A stretch of 48,577 nucleotides of DNA from an uncultured Dialister sp. (GTDB lineage: Bacteria > Bacillota > Negativicutes > Veillonellales > Dialisteraceae): NCBI RefSeq assembly GCF_900541605.1, contig NZ_UQKJ01000001.1:1-48577 (forward strand), given 5' to 3'. The translations under genes were made by a program, and so were the position numbers. The notes under the pieces were generated by a model. The model was not told the origin of the DNA. It searched no databases and was given only the letters and a program-made list of their open reading frames with translations. Numbering within the stretch: position 1 is the stretch's first letter; each line of letters begins with the position of its first letter. Below are positions 15,936 to 24,003 of this stretch, piece by piece.

Positions 15936-17324
15936 TTACCGGTCTACATTGGTCATTTCTCTTGGGTTCACCCATTTATCGTAGTCTTCGGCAGTCACAA
16001 AACCAAGGGCCACTGCCGCTTCCTTGAGGGAGCTGTTGTCGGCAAAGGCTTTCTTTGCAATCTGTGCCGATTTTTCATAGCCGATATGGGGAGACAGGGC
16101 GGTAACCAGCATAAGGGATTTCTCTACCAGTTCTTCCATCCGCTCTTCATTCACCTTAATGCCCTGGGCACAGTGAATATCGAAAGAATGAATAGCATCG
16201 CCCAGAAGACGGGTGGATTCGATGAAGCTTTCTGCCAGGATCGGTGCAAATACGTTCAGTTCGAAACGGCCCTGGGAAGAAGCCATGGATACCACGGTCT
16301 GGTTGCCATGGACACGGCAGGCCACCATGGTGAGGGCTTCGCACTGGGTGGGGTTCACTTTGCCCGGCATGATGGAAGAGCCCGGTTCATTGGCGGGAAT
16401 GGAAATTTCTCCCAGTCCTGCTCTCGGGCCGCCGGCCAGAAGGCGGATATCATCGGCAAACTTCATGCAGTCCCCTGCCAGCGCATCGAGAGCGCCATGG
16501 GCGAAGACGATGTTATCCCTGCCGGTTAAAGCGTAGAATTTATTGGGTGCTGATGTGAAAGGCATACCGGTTTCTTCGGAAATGGCTTTAGCCACTTTTT
16601 CCCCGAAGTCCTTCGGGCTGTTAAGGCCTGTACCTACCGCCGTACCGCCGATGGCCAGGGGGTGCAGGTACTTTTCTGCATCATGGATCATGGAACGGGC
16701 CTGCTTCAGCATTTCCAGCCATCCGGAAATTTCCTGTCCGAATGTCAGGGGCACCGCATCCTGTACATGGGTGCGGCCGATTTTCACGACATGCATGAAT
16801 TCTTTGCTCTTCGCTGCGAACGTATCAATGAGGCCGTCCAGAGAACCATACAGGTAATGATGGAGTACATACACCGCTGCCACATGGAGGGCGGTGGGGA
16901 ATGTATCGTTGGAGGACTGGGACATATTCACATCGTCATTCGGATGGACCCGTTTATCACTGCCCGCTTTTTCCAGCTTTGCATTGGCAATGTGAGCCAC
17001 CACTTCGTTCATGTTCATATTGCTCTGGGTACCGGAACCGGTCTGGTAAACCACCAGAGGGAATTCTCCATCCCACTGTCCCGCCAGGATTTCATCGCAG
17101 GCGCTGCGGATGGCCTTTCCCTTTTCCGGGTCCAGCTTGCCGTCTTCTTCATTCACCCTGGCTGCGCATTTCTTCAGGATCGCAAAGGCACGGATGATTT
17201 CCTTCGGCATGGCATGGCCGCCGATTTTGAAATTTTCGAAGGACCGCTGGGTCTGGGCACCCCACATGTGGTCCGCCGGAACTTTGACTTCGCCCAAAGA
17301 ATCATGTTCAATACGATATTCCAT
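15936..17324 (-). CDS. fumC: Class II fumarate hydratase
   Basis: The 462-residue protein belongs to the fumarase/aspartase superfamily. It shows GSGTQSNMNMNEV, NDDVNMSQSSNDTFPTALH, TGLNSPKDF and the mobile catalytic loop GSSIMPGKVNPTQCEA. KVNPTQ and HPND-like residues mark it as FumC rather than aspartase or argininosuccinate lyase. It interconverts fumarate and malate in the cytoplasm as an iron-independent tetramer. AAGGAG precedes the ATG. It is a single gene between two copies of the hairpin-array repeat. Confidence 0.95.
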   Translation of the reverse strand: MEYRIEHDSLGEVKVPADHMWGAQTQRSFENFKIGGHAMPKEIIRAFAILKKCAARVNEEDGKLDPEKGKAIRSACDEILAGQWDGEFPLVVYQTGSGTQSNMNMNEVVAHIANAKLEKAGSDKRVHPNDDVNMSQSSNDTFPTALHVAAVYVLHHYLYGSLDGLIDTFAAKSKEFMHVVKIGRTHVQDAVPLTFGQEISGWLEMLKQARSMIHDAEKYLHPLAIGGTAVGTGLNSPKDFGEKVAKAISEETGMPFTSAPNKFYALTGRDNIVFAHGALDALAGDCMKFADDIRLLAGGPRAGLGEISIPANEPGSSIMPGKVNPTQCEALTMVACRVHGNQTVVSMASSQGRFELNVFAPILAESFIESTRLLGDAIHSFDIHCAQGIKVNEERMEELVEKSLMLVTALSPHIGYEKSAQIAKKAFADNSSLKEAAVALGFVTAEDYDKWVNPREMTNVDR

Positions 17325-17485
17325 ATTGGTTCACTCCTTTTTTGAAATGGGATCACTGAACTTACCTATTTATTGTAACATCTTTCCCTATACCGGAAAA
17401 TTGCAATATTCATATAGGTAAAGGGAATATCTTTGCAAAAAGGGCATAGAACGTGGGTAGAGAGTCCGAACAGCAACCAGATAAA

Positions 17486-17684
17486 TGGGACTAACAGTTG
17501 TGGGTGAACATCACTGACGCTCGTTCACCGGGTGGCAGGTGCTTCGCACCAGGGGCATAAGGTTCATAAGCCACCTTTAGCGGCAAATCCACCTTATGTC
17601 CCCGCTTCAACAAGCGCAGCGATGTTGAAGCCACAACCCGGTCGGACAAGCGCAGCGAAGTCCGACCCACAACCCTTAGCCCCA
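17486..17684. repeat. Hairpin-array repeat element, copy 2
   Basis: The outer arms are TGGGACTAACAGTTGTGGGT and ACCCACAACCCTTAGCCCCA. Inside are perfect hairpins GGTGAAC...GTTCACC, GGTGC-TTC-GCACC, GCTTCAAC...GTTGAAGC and GGTCGGAC...GTCCGACC. The last two share the loop AAGCGCAGCGA despite different stems. It lies downstream of the alsD 3' end. Confidence 0.82.
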
Positions 17685-17713
17685 TCAATCGGTACTGCCC
17701 TATGCTCTCCCAT

Positions 17714-18436
17714 CTATCCTTCTACCGTCTTTACGGCTCCCGCCAGGTCCGTGGTGAAATCGATTTTACCGAAGGAAGAGGATTTGGGGAGAACCAGGGA
17801 GAAATCAGAGAGCAGGCAGAACTCGGCAGTTCCCTTTTTCAGGGAAAGATCCATCACATGGCCGCCACGGCTCCTGTCATCGGAAATGTAATGGAAGTGC
17901 CAGCCCGGCATATTGAGACTGGCCATGAAAGCCGGACAGTAGAGCCCAATCAGGGTACCCGTGGTGTTTTCAAAATGGAATTCCACCTGGTCCGTCTTCA
18001 TGGCTTCATCCAGACGGCGGTAGGGTTTCTGCTGTGCTTTTTCGCTTCGAGTATACATTTTTTCAAAGGTTCCACGGATTCGGATACCATAAAAATAATT
18101 CTTTCCCCATCGATTGATGAAGTCATCCGCTTCCCCCCGGAGCTTTGCCAGGGAGCTGATATGTTCCAGCGGCAGTTCCCGGTCCGGTTCGAAGAAGAAA
18201 ACATCCGCAAAAGGAACCTTCACATTCCCCTCCGGTTTTTTCACCTCTCCCCTGCCATTGACCTGGTAAACCTGTCCATCCACCATCACCAATTCCCCAT
18301 CCAGGGAATCAAAAGTACCGATGCCAAAATCTCCGTGGCCCATGAGATCCCTCACCGGGATAAATCCTTCATAATGGCCCAGTACCAGGGACTGCAGCAG
18401 GGCTGCCTGATATAATGTACGTTTCGTTGTATTCAT
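17714..18436 (-). CDS. alsD: Alpha-acetolactate decarboxylase
   Basis: The 240-residue protein has the family layout: LYQAALLQSLVLGHYEG, the HGDFGIGTFDSLDGELVMVDG block, and the zinc site HFHYISDDRSRGGHV (two His of HxH and a third His), preceded by MPGW. It decarboxylates 2-acetolactate to (R)-acetoin, a pH-neutral overflow route from pyruvate. The ATG at 18436 follows AAAGGAG; a much longer in-frame frame reaches into the repeat at 18484-18693 and should not be used. No acetolactate synthase gene is adjacent. The gene sits between two repeat copies. Confidence 0.94.
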   Translation of the reverse strand: MNTTKRTLYQAALLQSLVLGHYEGFIPVRDLMGHGDFGIGTFDSLDGELVMVDGQVYQVNGRGEVKKPEGNVKVPFADVFFFEPDRELPLEHISSLAKLRGEADDFINRWGKNYFYGIRIRGTFEKMYTRSEKAQQKPYRRLDEAMKTDQVEFHFENTTGTLIGLYCPAFMASLNMPGWHFHYISDDRSRGGHVMDLSLKKGTAEFCLLSDFSLVLPKSSSFGKIDFTTDLAGAVKTVEG

Positions 18437-18483
18437 GATATTCTCCTTTATTGTGTAATGAGTATGCGGCCAAACAGGATATA

Positions 18484-18693
18484 TGGGGCTAAAGGTGGTG
18501 GGTGAACTGCGCTGCGCCTGTTCACCGGGTTGTGGGTGCTTCGCACCAGGAGCATAAGGTGAATCACCCACTATTAAACTTAAGCGGTGATACCACATTA
18601 CTATATAAGATCTATGATCTCCCTTTTCTATAGTAAGAGAAGCGTCCCACCCCAATTGACAAGTGCAGCAATGTCAATCCACTCCAATATCCT
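18484..18693. repeat. Hairpin-array repeat element, copy 3 (right arm degenerate)
   Basis: The left arm TGGGGCTAAAGGTGGTGGGT is intact. It is followed by hairpins GGTGAAC...GTTCACC and GGTGC-TTC-GCACC, then a diverged middle, then ATTGAC-AAGTGCAGCAAT-GTCAAT. The right terminal arm has decayed, so the 3' boundary is approximate. Confidence 0.72.
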
Positions 18694-18707
18694 GCTAACT
18701 ATGAGCA

Positions 18708-18735
18708 AAAGCCGGGCAGGGTGCCCGGCTTTCTT
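18708..18735. terminator. Terminator after the phosphohexomutase gene
   Basis: AAAGCCGGGC and GCCCGGCTTT arms (about 10 bp) with a short loop are flanked by A- and T-rich ends. It directly adjoins the 3' end of the mutase gene on the minus strand. Confidence 0.85.
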
Positions 18736-20102
18736 TATTCTACGGAATGGATGAAATCCATGACTTCCTTCTTTTTCTCTTCCAGAAGAGCCCGGTCTCC
18801 CTTTGTTTCCATATTGAAGCGGATCAGGGGCTCCGTATTGGAGGGGCGCAGGTTGAAGCGCCAGTTGTTAAATTCTACGCCGATACCGTCGGTCAAATCG
18901 ATGCGGGCCGCCGTTTTCTCATATTTTTCCTTGACCTTTTCAATGACAGTGGCACCGTCTTTGATGGTAAGGTTGATTTCCCCGCTGCAGGGATATTCCT
19001 TTTCCATCTCCGACACCAGCTCACCCAAGTGCTTTCCTTTTTCACTCATCACCTGGGCCACAATGAGCCAGGGAATCATGCCGGAATCGCAGTAGGAGAA
19101 ATCCCGGAAGAAATGGTGGGCCGAATTTTCCGCCCCGTAAATACCATGGACCCGGCGCATGGTTTCCTTCATGAAGGCATGGCCCCCTTTGGACTCCACC
19201 GCCTTTCCTTTAAGATCCCGGCAGATTTTTTCCGTGCACCAGAATACCCGGGGGTCATGGACAATAGTCTCTCCGGGATGCCGTTTCAGGAAATATTCAG
19301 AAAGAAGGCCTACCATGTAGTACCCCTCCACAAAGTGGCCATTCTCATCAATGAAGAAGCAGCGGTCGAAGTCCCCATCCCAGGCGATACCGAGATCCGC
19401 TTTTTCCCGAAGCACCGCATCCACCAGGGGCTTCCTGCATTCCTCCAGCATGGGGTTCGGCACGCCATGGGGGAAGGAACCATCCGGTTCCATGTACAGT
19501 TCCGTGAAGTGGAAGGGCAGGTGTTTCTTCAATTCGGAAAATACGATATTGGCACAGCCGTTTCCTGCGTTCACCACGATATGAAACGGCTTCATCCGGT
19601 TCACATCGACGAAGGAAAGGATGGTGCTGATATAGTCCGAAAGGATTTCCTTTCGATACAGGCTTCCTTTTTTCGCGGATTCAGAGAAATTCCCGGAAAA
19701 TGCCAGGGCTTCTATATCCTTCAGCCCCGTATCGGCGCTCACAGGGATACCTTCCTGCCGCACTATTTTTATACCATTATAATCGGATGGATTATGGCTG
19801 GCGGTAATCATGAATCCTCCATCCATATGATAGAAGAACGTACCGAAGTACATCATTTCCGTACCGCAGAGGCCGATGTCATAGACATCGCTGCCTCCAT
19901 CCATGAGTCCCCGGGCCGCCGCCTCCATAATGGACTTCGAACTGGGCCGCACATCATAGCCGATGCACATGGTCTTCGGATGGAAGAGCGAAGCATAGGC
20001 CCTTCCCACCCGGTACGCCAGGTCCTCATTCACTTCTGCCGGGACAATGCCCCGGATATCGTAGGCCTTAAATCCTTCATGAGACATCTGTAAAGGTTCC
20101 AT
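18735..20102 (-). CDS. Phosphomannomutase/phosphoglucomutase
   Basis: The 455-residue alpha-D-phosphohexomutase has the four expected domains: the phosphoserine loop TASHNPSDYNG, the Mg site DGDFDRCFF, the sugar-binding ESKGGHAFMKETM and GAENSAHHFF, and a C-terminal RPSNTEPLIRFNMET. It moves phosphate between C1 and C6 of mannose or glucose, supplying precursors for surface polysaccharide and LPS. The ATG at 20102 (MEPLQ) is five bases after the stop of the YerC-like gene. GGAGG is a rather long 12 bases upstream; the next ATG (MSHEGFKAYDIRG, 20087) is an alternative start. It is coupled with the regulator upstream. Confidence 0.9.
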   Translation of the reverse strand: MEPLQMSHEGFKAYDIRGIVPAEVNEDLAYRVGRAYASLFHPKTMCIGYDVRPSSKSIMEAAARGLMDGGSDVYDIGLCGTEMMYFGTFFYHMDGGFMITASHNPSDYNGIKIVRQEGIPVSADTGLKDIEALAFSGNFSESAKKGSLYRKEILSDYISTILSFVDVNRMKPFHIVVNAGNGCANIVFSELKKHLPFHFTELYMEPDGSFPHGVPNPMLEECRKPLVDAVLREKADLGIAWDGDFDRCFFIDENGHFVEGYYMVGLLSEYFLKRHPGETIVHDPRVFWCTEKICRDLKGKAVESKGGHAFMKETMRRVHGIYGAENSAHHFFRDFSYCDSGMIPWLIVAQVMSEKGKHLGELVSEMEKEYPCSGEINLTIKDGATVIEKVKEKYEKTAARIDLTDGIGVEFNNWRFNLRPSNTEPLIRFNMETKGDRALLEEKKKEVMDFIHSVE

Positions 20103-20107
20103 GCCGG

Positions 20108-20416
20108 TTATTTTCCTCCTTTCTGTTCCTGCAGCCGCTTCAACACGGTAATATACCCGTCCGCTCCATACTTCAGGCACCGTTTCACACGGGAAATGGT
20201 GGCTGTGCTGGCGCCGGTCTTCTTCTCGATCTGGTCGTACTTCTCGCCTTCCTCCAGCATCCGGGCCACCTCAAGGCGCTGGGACATATCCCGGAGCTCA
20301 TTGATGGTGCATAAATCTTCAAAGAATTCATAGCACTCATCCCTGGTCTTCAGGGAGAGAATGCCGTCAAATAAGGTATCTGTCAAAGGATTGACAAGTC
20401 TCTGGTTCACACTCAT
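20108..20416 (-). CDS. YerC/YecD family TrpR-like regulator
   Basis: The 102-residue protein has an all-helical TrpR-like fold. The segment ECYEFFEDLCTINELRDMSQRLEVARMLEEGEKYDQIEKKTGASTATISRVKRCL contains the helix-turn-helix (about residues 60-82). It belongs to the YerC/YecD group of TrpR-superfamily proteins, whose ligand and targets are poorly known. GAAGGAGGGG precedes the ATG. It leads a two-gene unit with the phosphohexomutase. Confidence 0.88.
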   Translation of the reverse strand: MSVNQRLVNPLTDTLFDGILSLKTRDECYEFFEDLCTINELRDMSQRLEVARMLEEGEKYDQIEKKTGASTATISRVKRCLKYGADGYITVLKRLQEQKGGK

Positions 20417-20468
20417 GGTAAACCCCTCCTTCTATAGCAAAAGGCCTGTGTCTTCTTTACTTTAGTAT

Positions 20469-20497
20469 ATTATAACATTACAGGCTGACAGGTGCAA
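20469..20497 (-). promoter_or_regulatory. Promoter of the yerC-like/phosphohexomutase unit
   Basis: TTGCAC at 20492-20497, a 17-bp spacer, and TATAAT at 20469-20474 with upstream TGT lie on the minus strand, about 55 bp before the regulator start. Confidence 0.6.
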
Positions 20498-20548
20498 AAG
20501 GAAAGGAGGTCAAATTGTGGTGACGTGAGTTACAACCATGCGGATGTA

Positions 20549-20585
20549 TGGGGCTAAAGGTGGTGGGTGAACTGCGCTTCGCGGA
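20549..20585. repeat. Hairpin-array repeat, left-end fragment (copy 4)
   Basis: TGGGGCTAAAGGTGGTGGGT followed by GAACTGCGCTTCGCG matches the left end of copies 1 and 3; the rest is missing. The surrounding gap (20498-20681) holds nothing else I can name. Confidence 0.8.
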
Positions 20586-20681
20586 TGTCCCATGCATGTG
20601 AATGGGCAATAGACCTTCCCGGCCCATCCAGCCGGTCCGTTCCAGTTTTCAGCTATCTCTTGTTATAGCAAAAAGTTATAT

Positions 20682-20710
20682 TGACAACACTTTTCATTGA
20701 TAGTACTATA
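20682..20710 (+). promoter_or_regulatory. Promoter of the metNIQ operon
   Basis: TTGACA at 20682-20687, a 17-bp spacer, and TACTAT at 20705-20710 lie just upstream of the SAM riboswitch. Confidence 0.85.
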
Positions 20711-20751
20711 AGTGCAACCCTATTTCATGAGGGTTAATTTCATATGGATTC

Positions 20752-20887
20752 ATCATGAGTGGCGGAGGGACTGGCCCATTGAAGCCACGGCAACCATTCT
20801 TTTTAGAAAACGGTGCCAATTCCAGCGAGTGAATACTCGGAAGATGATGTTAAAAACTGACTTTCATCTTTCGATGAAAGTTTTTTT
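20752..20887 (+). promoter_or_regulatory. SAM-I (S-box) riboswitch with terminator
   Basis: The conserved core reads GTGGCGGAGGGACTGGCCC, then TGAAGCCACGGCAACC, then GGTGCCAATTCC. P1 is closed by CATCAT (20752-20757) and ATGATG (20844-20849). A terminator follows, with ACTTTCATC and GATGAAAGT arms (20860-20868 with 20873-20881) and seven Ts. AAGATGA at 20841-20847 can pair with TCATCTT at 20864-20870 as an antiterminator, so SAM binding should favour termination before metN. Confidence 0.97.
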
Positions 20888-20917
20888 ATGAGAATTTGAC
20901 TGATAAAGGAGCCCCCA

Positions 20918-21955
20918 ATGATTGAACTTAAACATATAACGAAACTATATGGCAGTTTCAAAGCACTGGACGACATCAATCTCACCATCAAAGATGGGGA
21001 AATCTACGGGATTGTAGGACAGTCCGGCGCCGGTAAGTCCACCCTGATCCGGTGCATCAACATGCTGGAACCGCCAACGTCCGGCGAAGTGCTGATTGAC
21101 GGCAAGGATATGACGAAACTTACGAAGACCCAGCTGAGGGAAGAGAGAAAGAAAATCGGTATGATTTTCCAGCATTTCAACCTTCTCTCCAACCGTACCG
21201 TGGCCGGCAACGTGGCATTCCCCCTGGAACTGTCCAACGTACCGAAGGCGGAACAGAAAAAACGGATTGATGAAATCCTGGACGTCGTAGGCCTTACGGA
21301 ATACAAAAACAAGTATCCCTCCCAGCTTTCCGGCGGCCAGAAACAGAGAGTCGGCATTGCCCGGGCCATCGTTTCCAATCCCTCCGTTCTCCTTTCCGAT
21401 GAAGCCACCAGCGCCCTGGACCCGGAAACCGTAAAATCCATCCTCCAGCTGCTGAAGGACATCAACAAAAAACTGGGCATCACCATCATCATGATTACCC
21501 ACCAGATGGAAGTCATCAAGGAAATTGCCGAACAGGTGGCGGTCATCGAAAAGGGCCGCATCATCGAACAGGGCAGCGTGGTGGACCTCTTCACGAATCC
21601 CCAGACCGAAACCCTGAAAAAGTTCGTAGGTTCCGTCATGTCCTCCGATGTACCGGAACAGCTCTCCCACATGAATATTTCCAAAGAGAAAACAAAGGAT
21701 AATGACCAGACCGTGGTGAGCCTCAAATTCCGGGGCGACGTGGCCAATGAACCGATCATTGCAAACCTCATCAAGAAATACAACCTCGATGTGAGTATCC
21801 TTTATGGCTCCATCGATTATATCCAGAACGTCTCCTTCGGCCGCCTCATCATCATGATCAACGGCAGCGAAGAGGACATGAACAAAGCCCTTGGCCATTT
21901 GAAATCTTTACCTATTACAAGCGAGGTGATCGGATATGTCTCCAGCAATAACTAA
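20918..21955 (+). CDS. metN: Methionine ABC transporter ATP-binding protein
   Basis: The 345-residue ATPase has Walker A GQSGAGKST (34-42), signature LSGGQKQRVGIARA, Walker B VLLSDEATSALD and the switch His in MITHQM. The C-terminal ~90 residues (VSLKFRGDVANEPIIANLIKKY onward) form the NIL domain, which binds methionine and causes trans-inhibition in E. coli MetN. It powers methionine import through MetI. AAAGGAG precedes the ATG. It is the first gene behind the SAM riboswitch and overlaps metI by 20 bp. Confidence 0.97.
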   Translation: MIELKHITKLYGSFKALDDINLTIKDGEIYGIVGQSGAGKSTLIRCINMLEPPTSGEVLIDGKDMTKLTKTQLREERKKIGMIFQHFNLLSNRTVAGNVAFPLELSNVPKAEQKKRIDEILDVVGLTEYKNKYPSQLSGGQKQRVGIARAIVSNPSVLLSDEATSALDPETVKSILQLLKDINKKLGITIIMITHQMEVIKEIAEQVAVIEKGRIIEQGSVVDLFTNPQTETLKKFVGSVMSSDVPEQLSHMNISKEKTKDNDQTVVSLKFRGDVANEPIIANLIKKYNLDVSILYGSIDYIQNVSFGRLIIMINGSEEDMNKALGHLKSLPITSEVIGYVSSNN

Positions 21956-22589
21956 TCTTCTTCTGAAAAGCCTGGCGGAAACGCTGTACATGCTCTCCGT
22001 TTCCGCTTTCATCGCCGCCATCATCGGCATTCCCCTGGGCATTCTCCTGGTGGTAACCGAAAAGAACGGCATCCTCTCCTGCCCGGTGCTGAATAAGCCC
22101 CTGGCCTTCATTATCAACCTCATCCGTTCCATTCCGTTCATCATCCTCATGGTGGCTATCATTCCGTTCACAAGACTCGTAGCAGGCACCTCCATTGGTA
22201 CCACCGCCGCCATCGTCCCCCTGACCATCGCCGCCATCCCCTATACCGCCCGCATGGTGGAAACTTCAATTCGTGAAATTCCCTTCGGCCTCATTGAAGC
22301 TGCTGAGTCCATGGGCGCTTCCCCTCTCCAGATCATCTGGAAAGTCCTCATTCCGGAAGCCCTCCCCTCCATCATTGAAAGTCTGACCGTAGTTATCGTC
22401 TCCCTCATCGGTGCATCCGCCATGGCCGGCACCATCGGTGGCGGCGGCCTCGGTGACCTGGCCATCCGCTACGGCTACCAGCGTTTCCAGGCAGACGTCA
22501 TGATTGCCACCATTATCGTCCTGGTCATCATCGTCCAGCTCATCCAGCTCATCGGCAGCAGACTTGCCAGAAAAGCGGATAAACGATGA
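21936..22589 (+). CDS. metI: Methionine ABC transporter permease
   Basis: The 217-residue membrane protein has five or so transmembrane segments. The MetI pattern is LAETLYMLSVSAFIAAIIGIPLG, RSIPFIILMVAIIPFTRL, and the EAA loop AAESMGASPLQIIWKVLIPEALPSI that contacts MetN. GGGGLGDLAIRYGYQRF near the C-terminus is typical of the family. Its start lies inside the metN 3' end (20-bp overlap). Confidence 0.97.
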   Translation: MSPAITNLLLKSLAETLYMLSVSAFIAAIIGIPLGILLVVTEKNGILSCPVLNKPLAFIINLIRSIPFIILMVAIIPFTRLVAGTSIGTTAAIVPLTIAAIPYTARMVETSIREIPFGLIEAAESMGASPLQIIWKVLIPEALPSIIESLTVVIVSLIGASAMAGTIGGGGLGDLAIRYGYQRFQADVMIATIIVLVIIVQLIQLIGSRLARKADKR

Positions 22590-22750
22590 GAAAATCATCA
22601 AAAAGGTAATAACGTCTTAATTCACAAGAAGAAATCAGCCAGGAATGGTGATGTGCCGCTAAACCCTGATAGAACAGCACAGAATGATAGATAATGAATA
22701 TTTCCAATCCGAAAATTTCAAAAGCAAATTCACAATATTGCATCATTTGC

Positions 22751-22776
22751 GGCGCTCTATAATTTATGCGCCGCCA
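22751..22776. repeat. GC-rich hairpin in the metI-metQ gap
   Basis: GCGGCGC and GCGCCGC arms flank a 12-nt AT-rich loop. No T-run follows, so it is not a clear terminator; it could stabilise or process the metNI message. The rest of the 404-bp gap holds the mini-MITE at 22923-22971 and no gene. Confidence 0.6.
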
Positions 22777-22922
22777 CCTCCATTCCTAATTCCTCATTCC
22801 TAATTTAATTTTCATTTTCCCATATCCTGTTTGTGTAACCATTTGCGTATATAACGGGTTTCCCCCTTATATAAATCCGAATCCCTCCATACAGAACCTT
22901 CTCACGTGGAAGGGAAAAAGTA

Positions 22923-22971
22923 TAGGAAGCGCTGATTAATTCGCAGAGTCAGATTTAATCAGTGCTTCCTA
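22923..22971. mobile_element. 49-bp deletion derivative of the MITE-like element
   Basis: TAGGAAGCGCTGATTAA and the inverse of the same end (TTAATCAGTGCTTCCTA) frame only TTCGCAGAGTCAGAT. It keeps both terminal inverted repeats and TA tips but has lost the interior of the 165-bp copies. It sits just before the metQ ribosome site. Confidence 0.82.
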
Positions 22972-22993
22972 AAAGAGAAAGGAAGTCTTATTT

Positions 22994-23836
22994 ATGTTAA
23001 AGAAATTAGTCATCGCCGGTCTCTGTGCCCTCTCCGCAGCAGCATTCATTTCCGGCTGCGGTTCCAGCCAGAAACCTGCTTCCTCCGCTGCCGCATTTGC
23101 ACCGGCAGAAAAGAAAGAAATCACCGTAGGCGCCACTGCCGGCCCCCATGCGGAAGTCGTTGAAGCTGCTGCCAAGGAAGCTGAAAAGAACGGCCTCAAA
23201 GTCAACGTAAAGGAATTCTCCGATTACATCACTCCGGACCAGGCACTGGCTGACGGAGACCTGGACATCGTCGTTTACCAGCACAAGCCATTCATGGAAA
23301 ACTTCAATAAACAGCATGGTACCCACCTCACCGCCATCGGCAAAGCCATCCTCATGCGCATGGGCATTTACTCCAACAAAGTGAAGGACGTAAAAGACCT
23401 GCCCGACGGTGCTACCATTTCCATTCCGAATGACCCCACCAATGAAGGCCGTGGTCTCCAGCTCCTGGAAAAAGCGGGCGTCATCAAACTGAAAGATGGC
23501 GTAGGCATGAAAGCTACCCCCGCTGACGTGGTAGAAAACCCGAAGCATATCCAGTTCAAAGAAATCGAAGCTGCCCAGCTTCCAAGAAGCCTGGATGACG
23601 TGGACGCTTCTGTCATCACCATGAACTACGTCATGAGCGCCGGCCTCTCCCCGAAAGACCAGGGCATCTTCCTGGAAGACAAGGATACCCCACTGGCAGT
23701 CATGATCATCGCTGTCCGTGATAAAGATAAAGACCAGCCGGCCTACAAAAAATTTGTACAGGCCTACCAGTCTGATTCTGTAAAGAAATTCATTGCAGAA
23801 AAATACCACGGTACCATCGAACCGGCCTGGGACTGA
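22994..23836 (+). CDS. metQ: Methionine-binding lipoprotein MetQ
   Basis: The 280-residue NlpA-family protein has a lipoprotein signal (CALSAAAFISGC). The mature part has ITVGATAGPHAEVVEAAAKEA, DYITPDQALADGDLDIVVYQHKPF, DPTNEGRGLQLLEKAG and MNYVMSAGL. It binds methionine outside the membrane and passes it to MetI. The weak AAAGGAAG site lies about ten bases upstream. It is separated from metI by 404 bp containing a GC hairpin and a mini-MITE but no obvious terminator, so it probably still belongs to the SAM-controlled unit. Read-through has not been shown. Confidence 0.96.
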   Translation: MLKKLVIAGLCALSAAAFISGCGSSQKPASSAAAFAPAEKKEITVGATAGPHAEVVEAAAKEAEKNGLKVNVKEFSDYITPDQALADGDLDIVVYQHKPFMENFNKQHGTHLTAIGKAILMRMGIYSNKVKDVKDLPDGATISIPNDPTNEGRGLQLLEKAGVIKLKDGVGMKATPADVVENPKHIQFKEIEAAQLPRSLDDVDASVITMNYVMSAGLSPKDQGIFLEDKDTPLAVMIIAVRDKDKDQPAYKKFVQAYQSDSVKKFIAEKYHGTIEPAWD

Positions 23837-23847
23837 TTCCTGATAAG

Positions 23848-23885
23848 CAAAAGAGCTGTGACCAAAAGGTCACAGCTCTTTTTAA
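23848..23885 (+). terminator. Terminator of the metNIQ operon
   Basis: A 14-bp perfect stem (AAAGAGCTGTGACC, 23850-23863 with 23868-23881) and an AAAA loop are followed by Ts, 14 bp past the metQ stop. Confidence 0.95.
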
Positions 23886-24003
23886 TGTGTATGTTTGGAC
23901 AGATGACCAAATCAGTGAATGGGACCAGGAGTTGTCAGCAACGTGAAAGCCACACCCCTTACGAACCATCCATACCTGTGGGCTATGAATTCATAAGACT
24001 GAT

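Noticed and set aside
17491..17688. Minus-strand frame of 65 codons with repeated TSLRL-like segments
   Set aside because: The repeated residues come from the AAGCGCAGCGA hairpin loops of the repeat element; there is no ribosome site, and similar frames in other copies are not conserved as protein.
18437..18655. 73-codon N-terminal extension of acetolactate decarboxylase
   Set aside because: It reads through the hairpin-array repeat, while a GGAG site and family homology both begin at 18436.
20752..20849. Considered a cobalamin or T-box leader before metN
   Set aside because: The GGAGGGACTGGCCC...GAAGCC...CGGCAACC...GGTGCCAATTCC order is specific to the SAM-I family.
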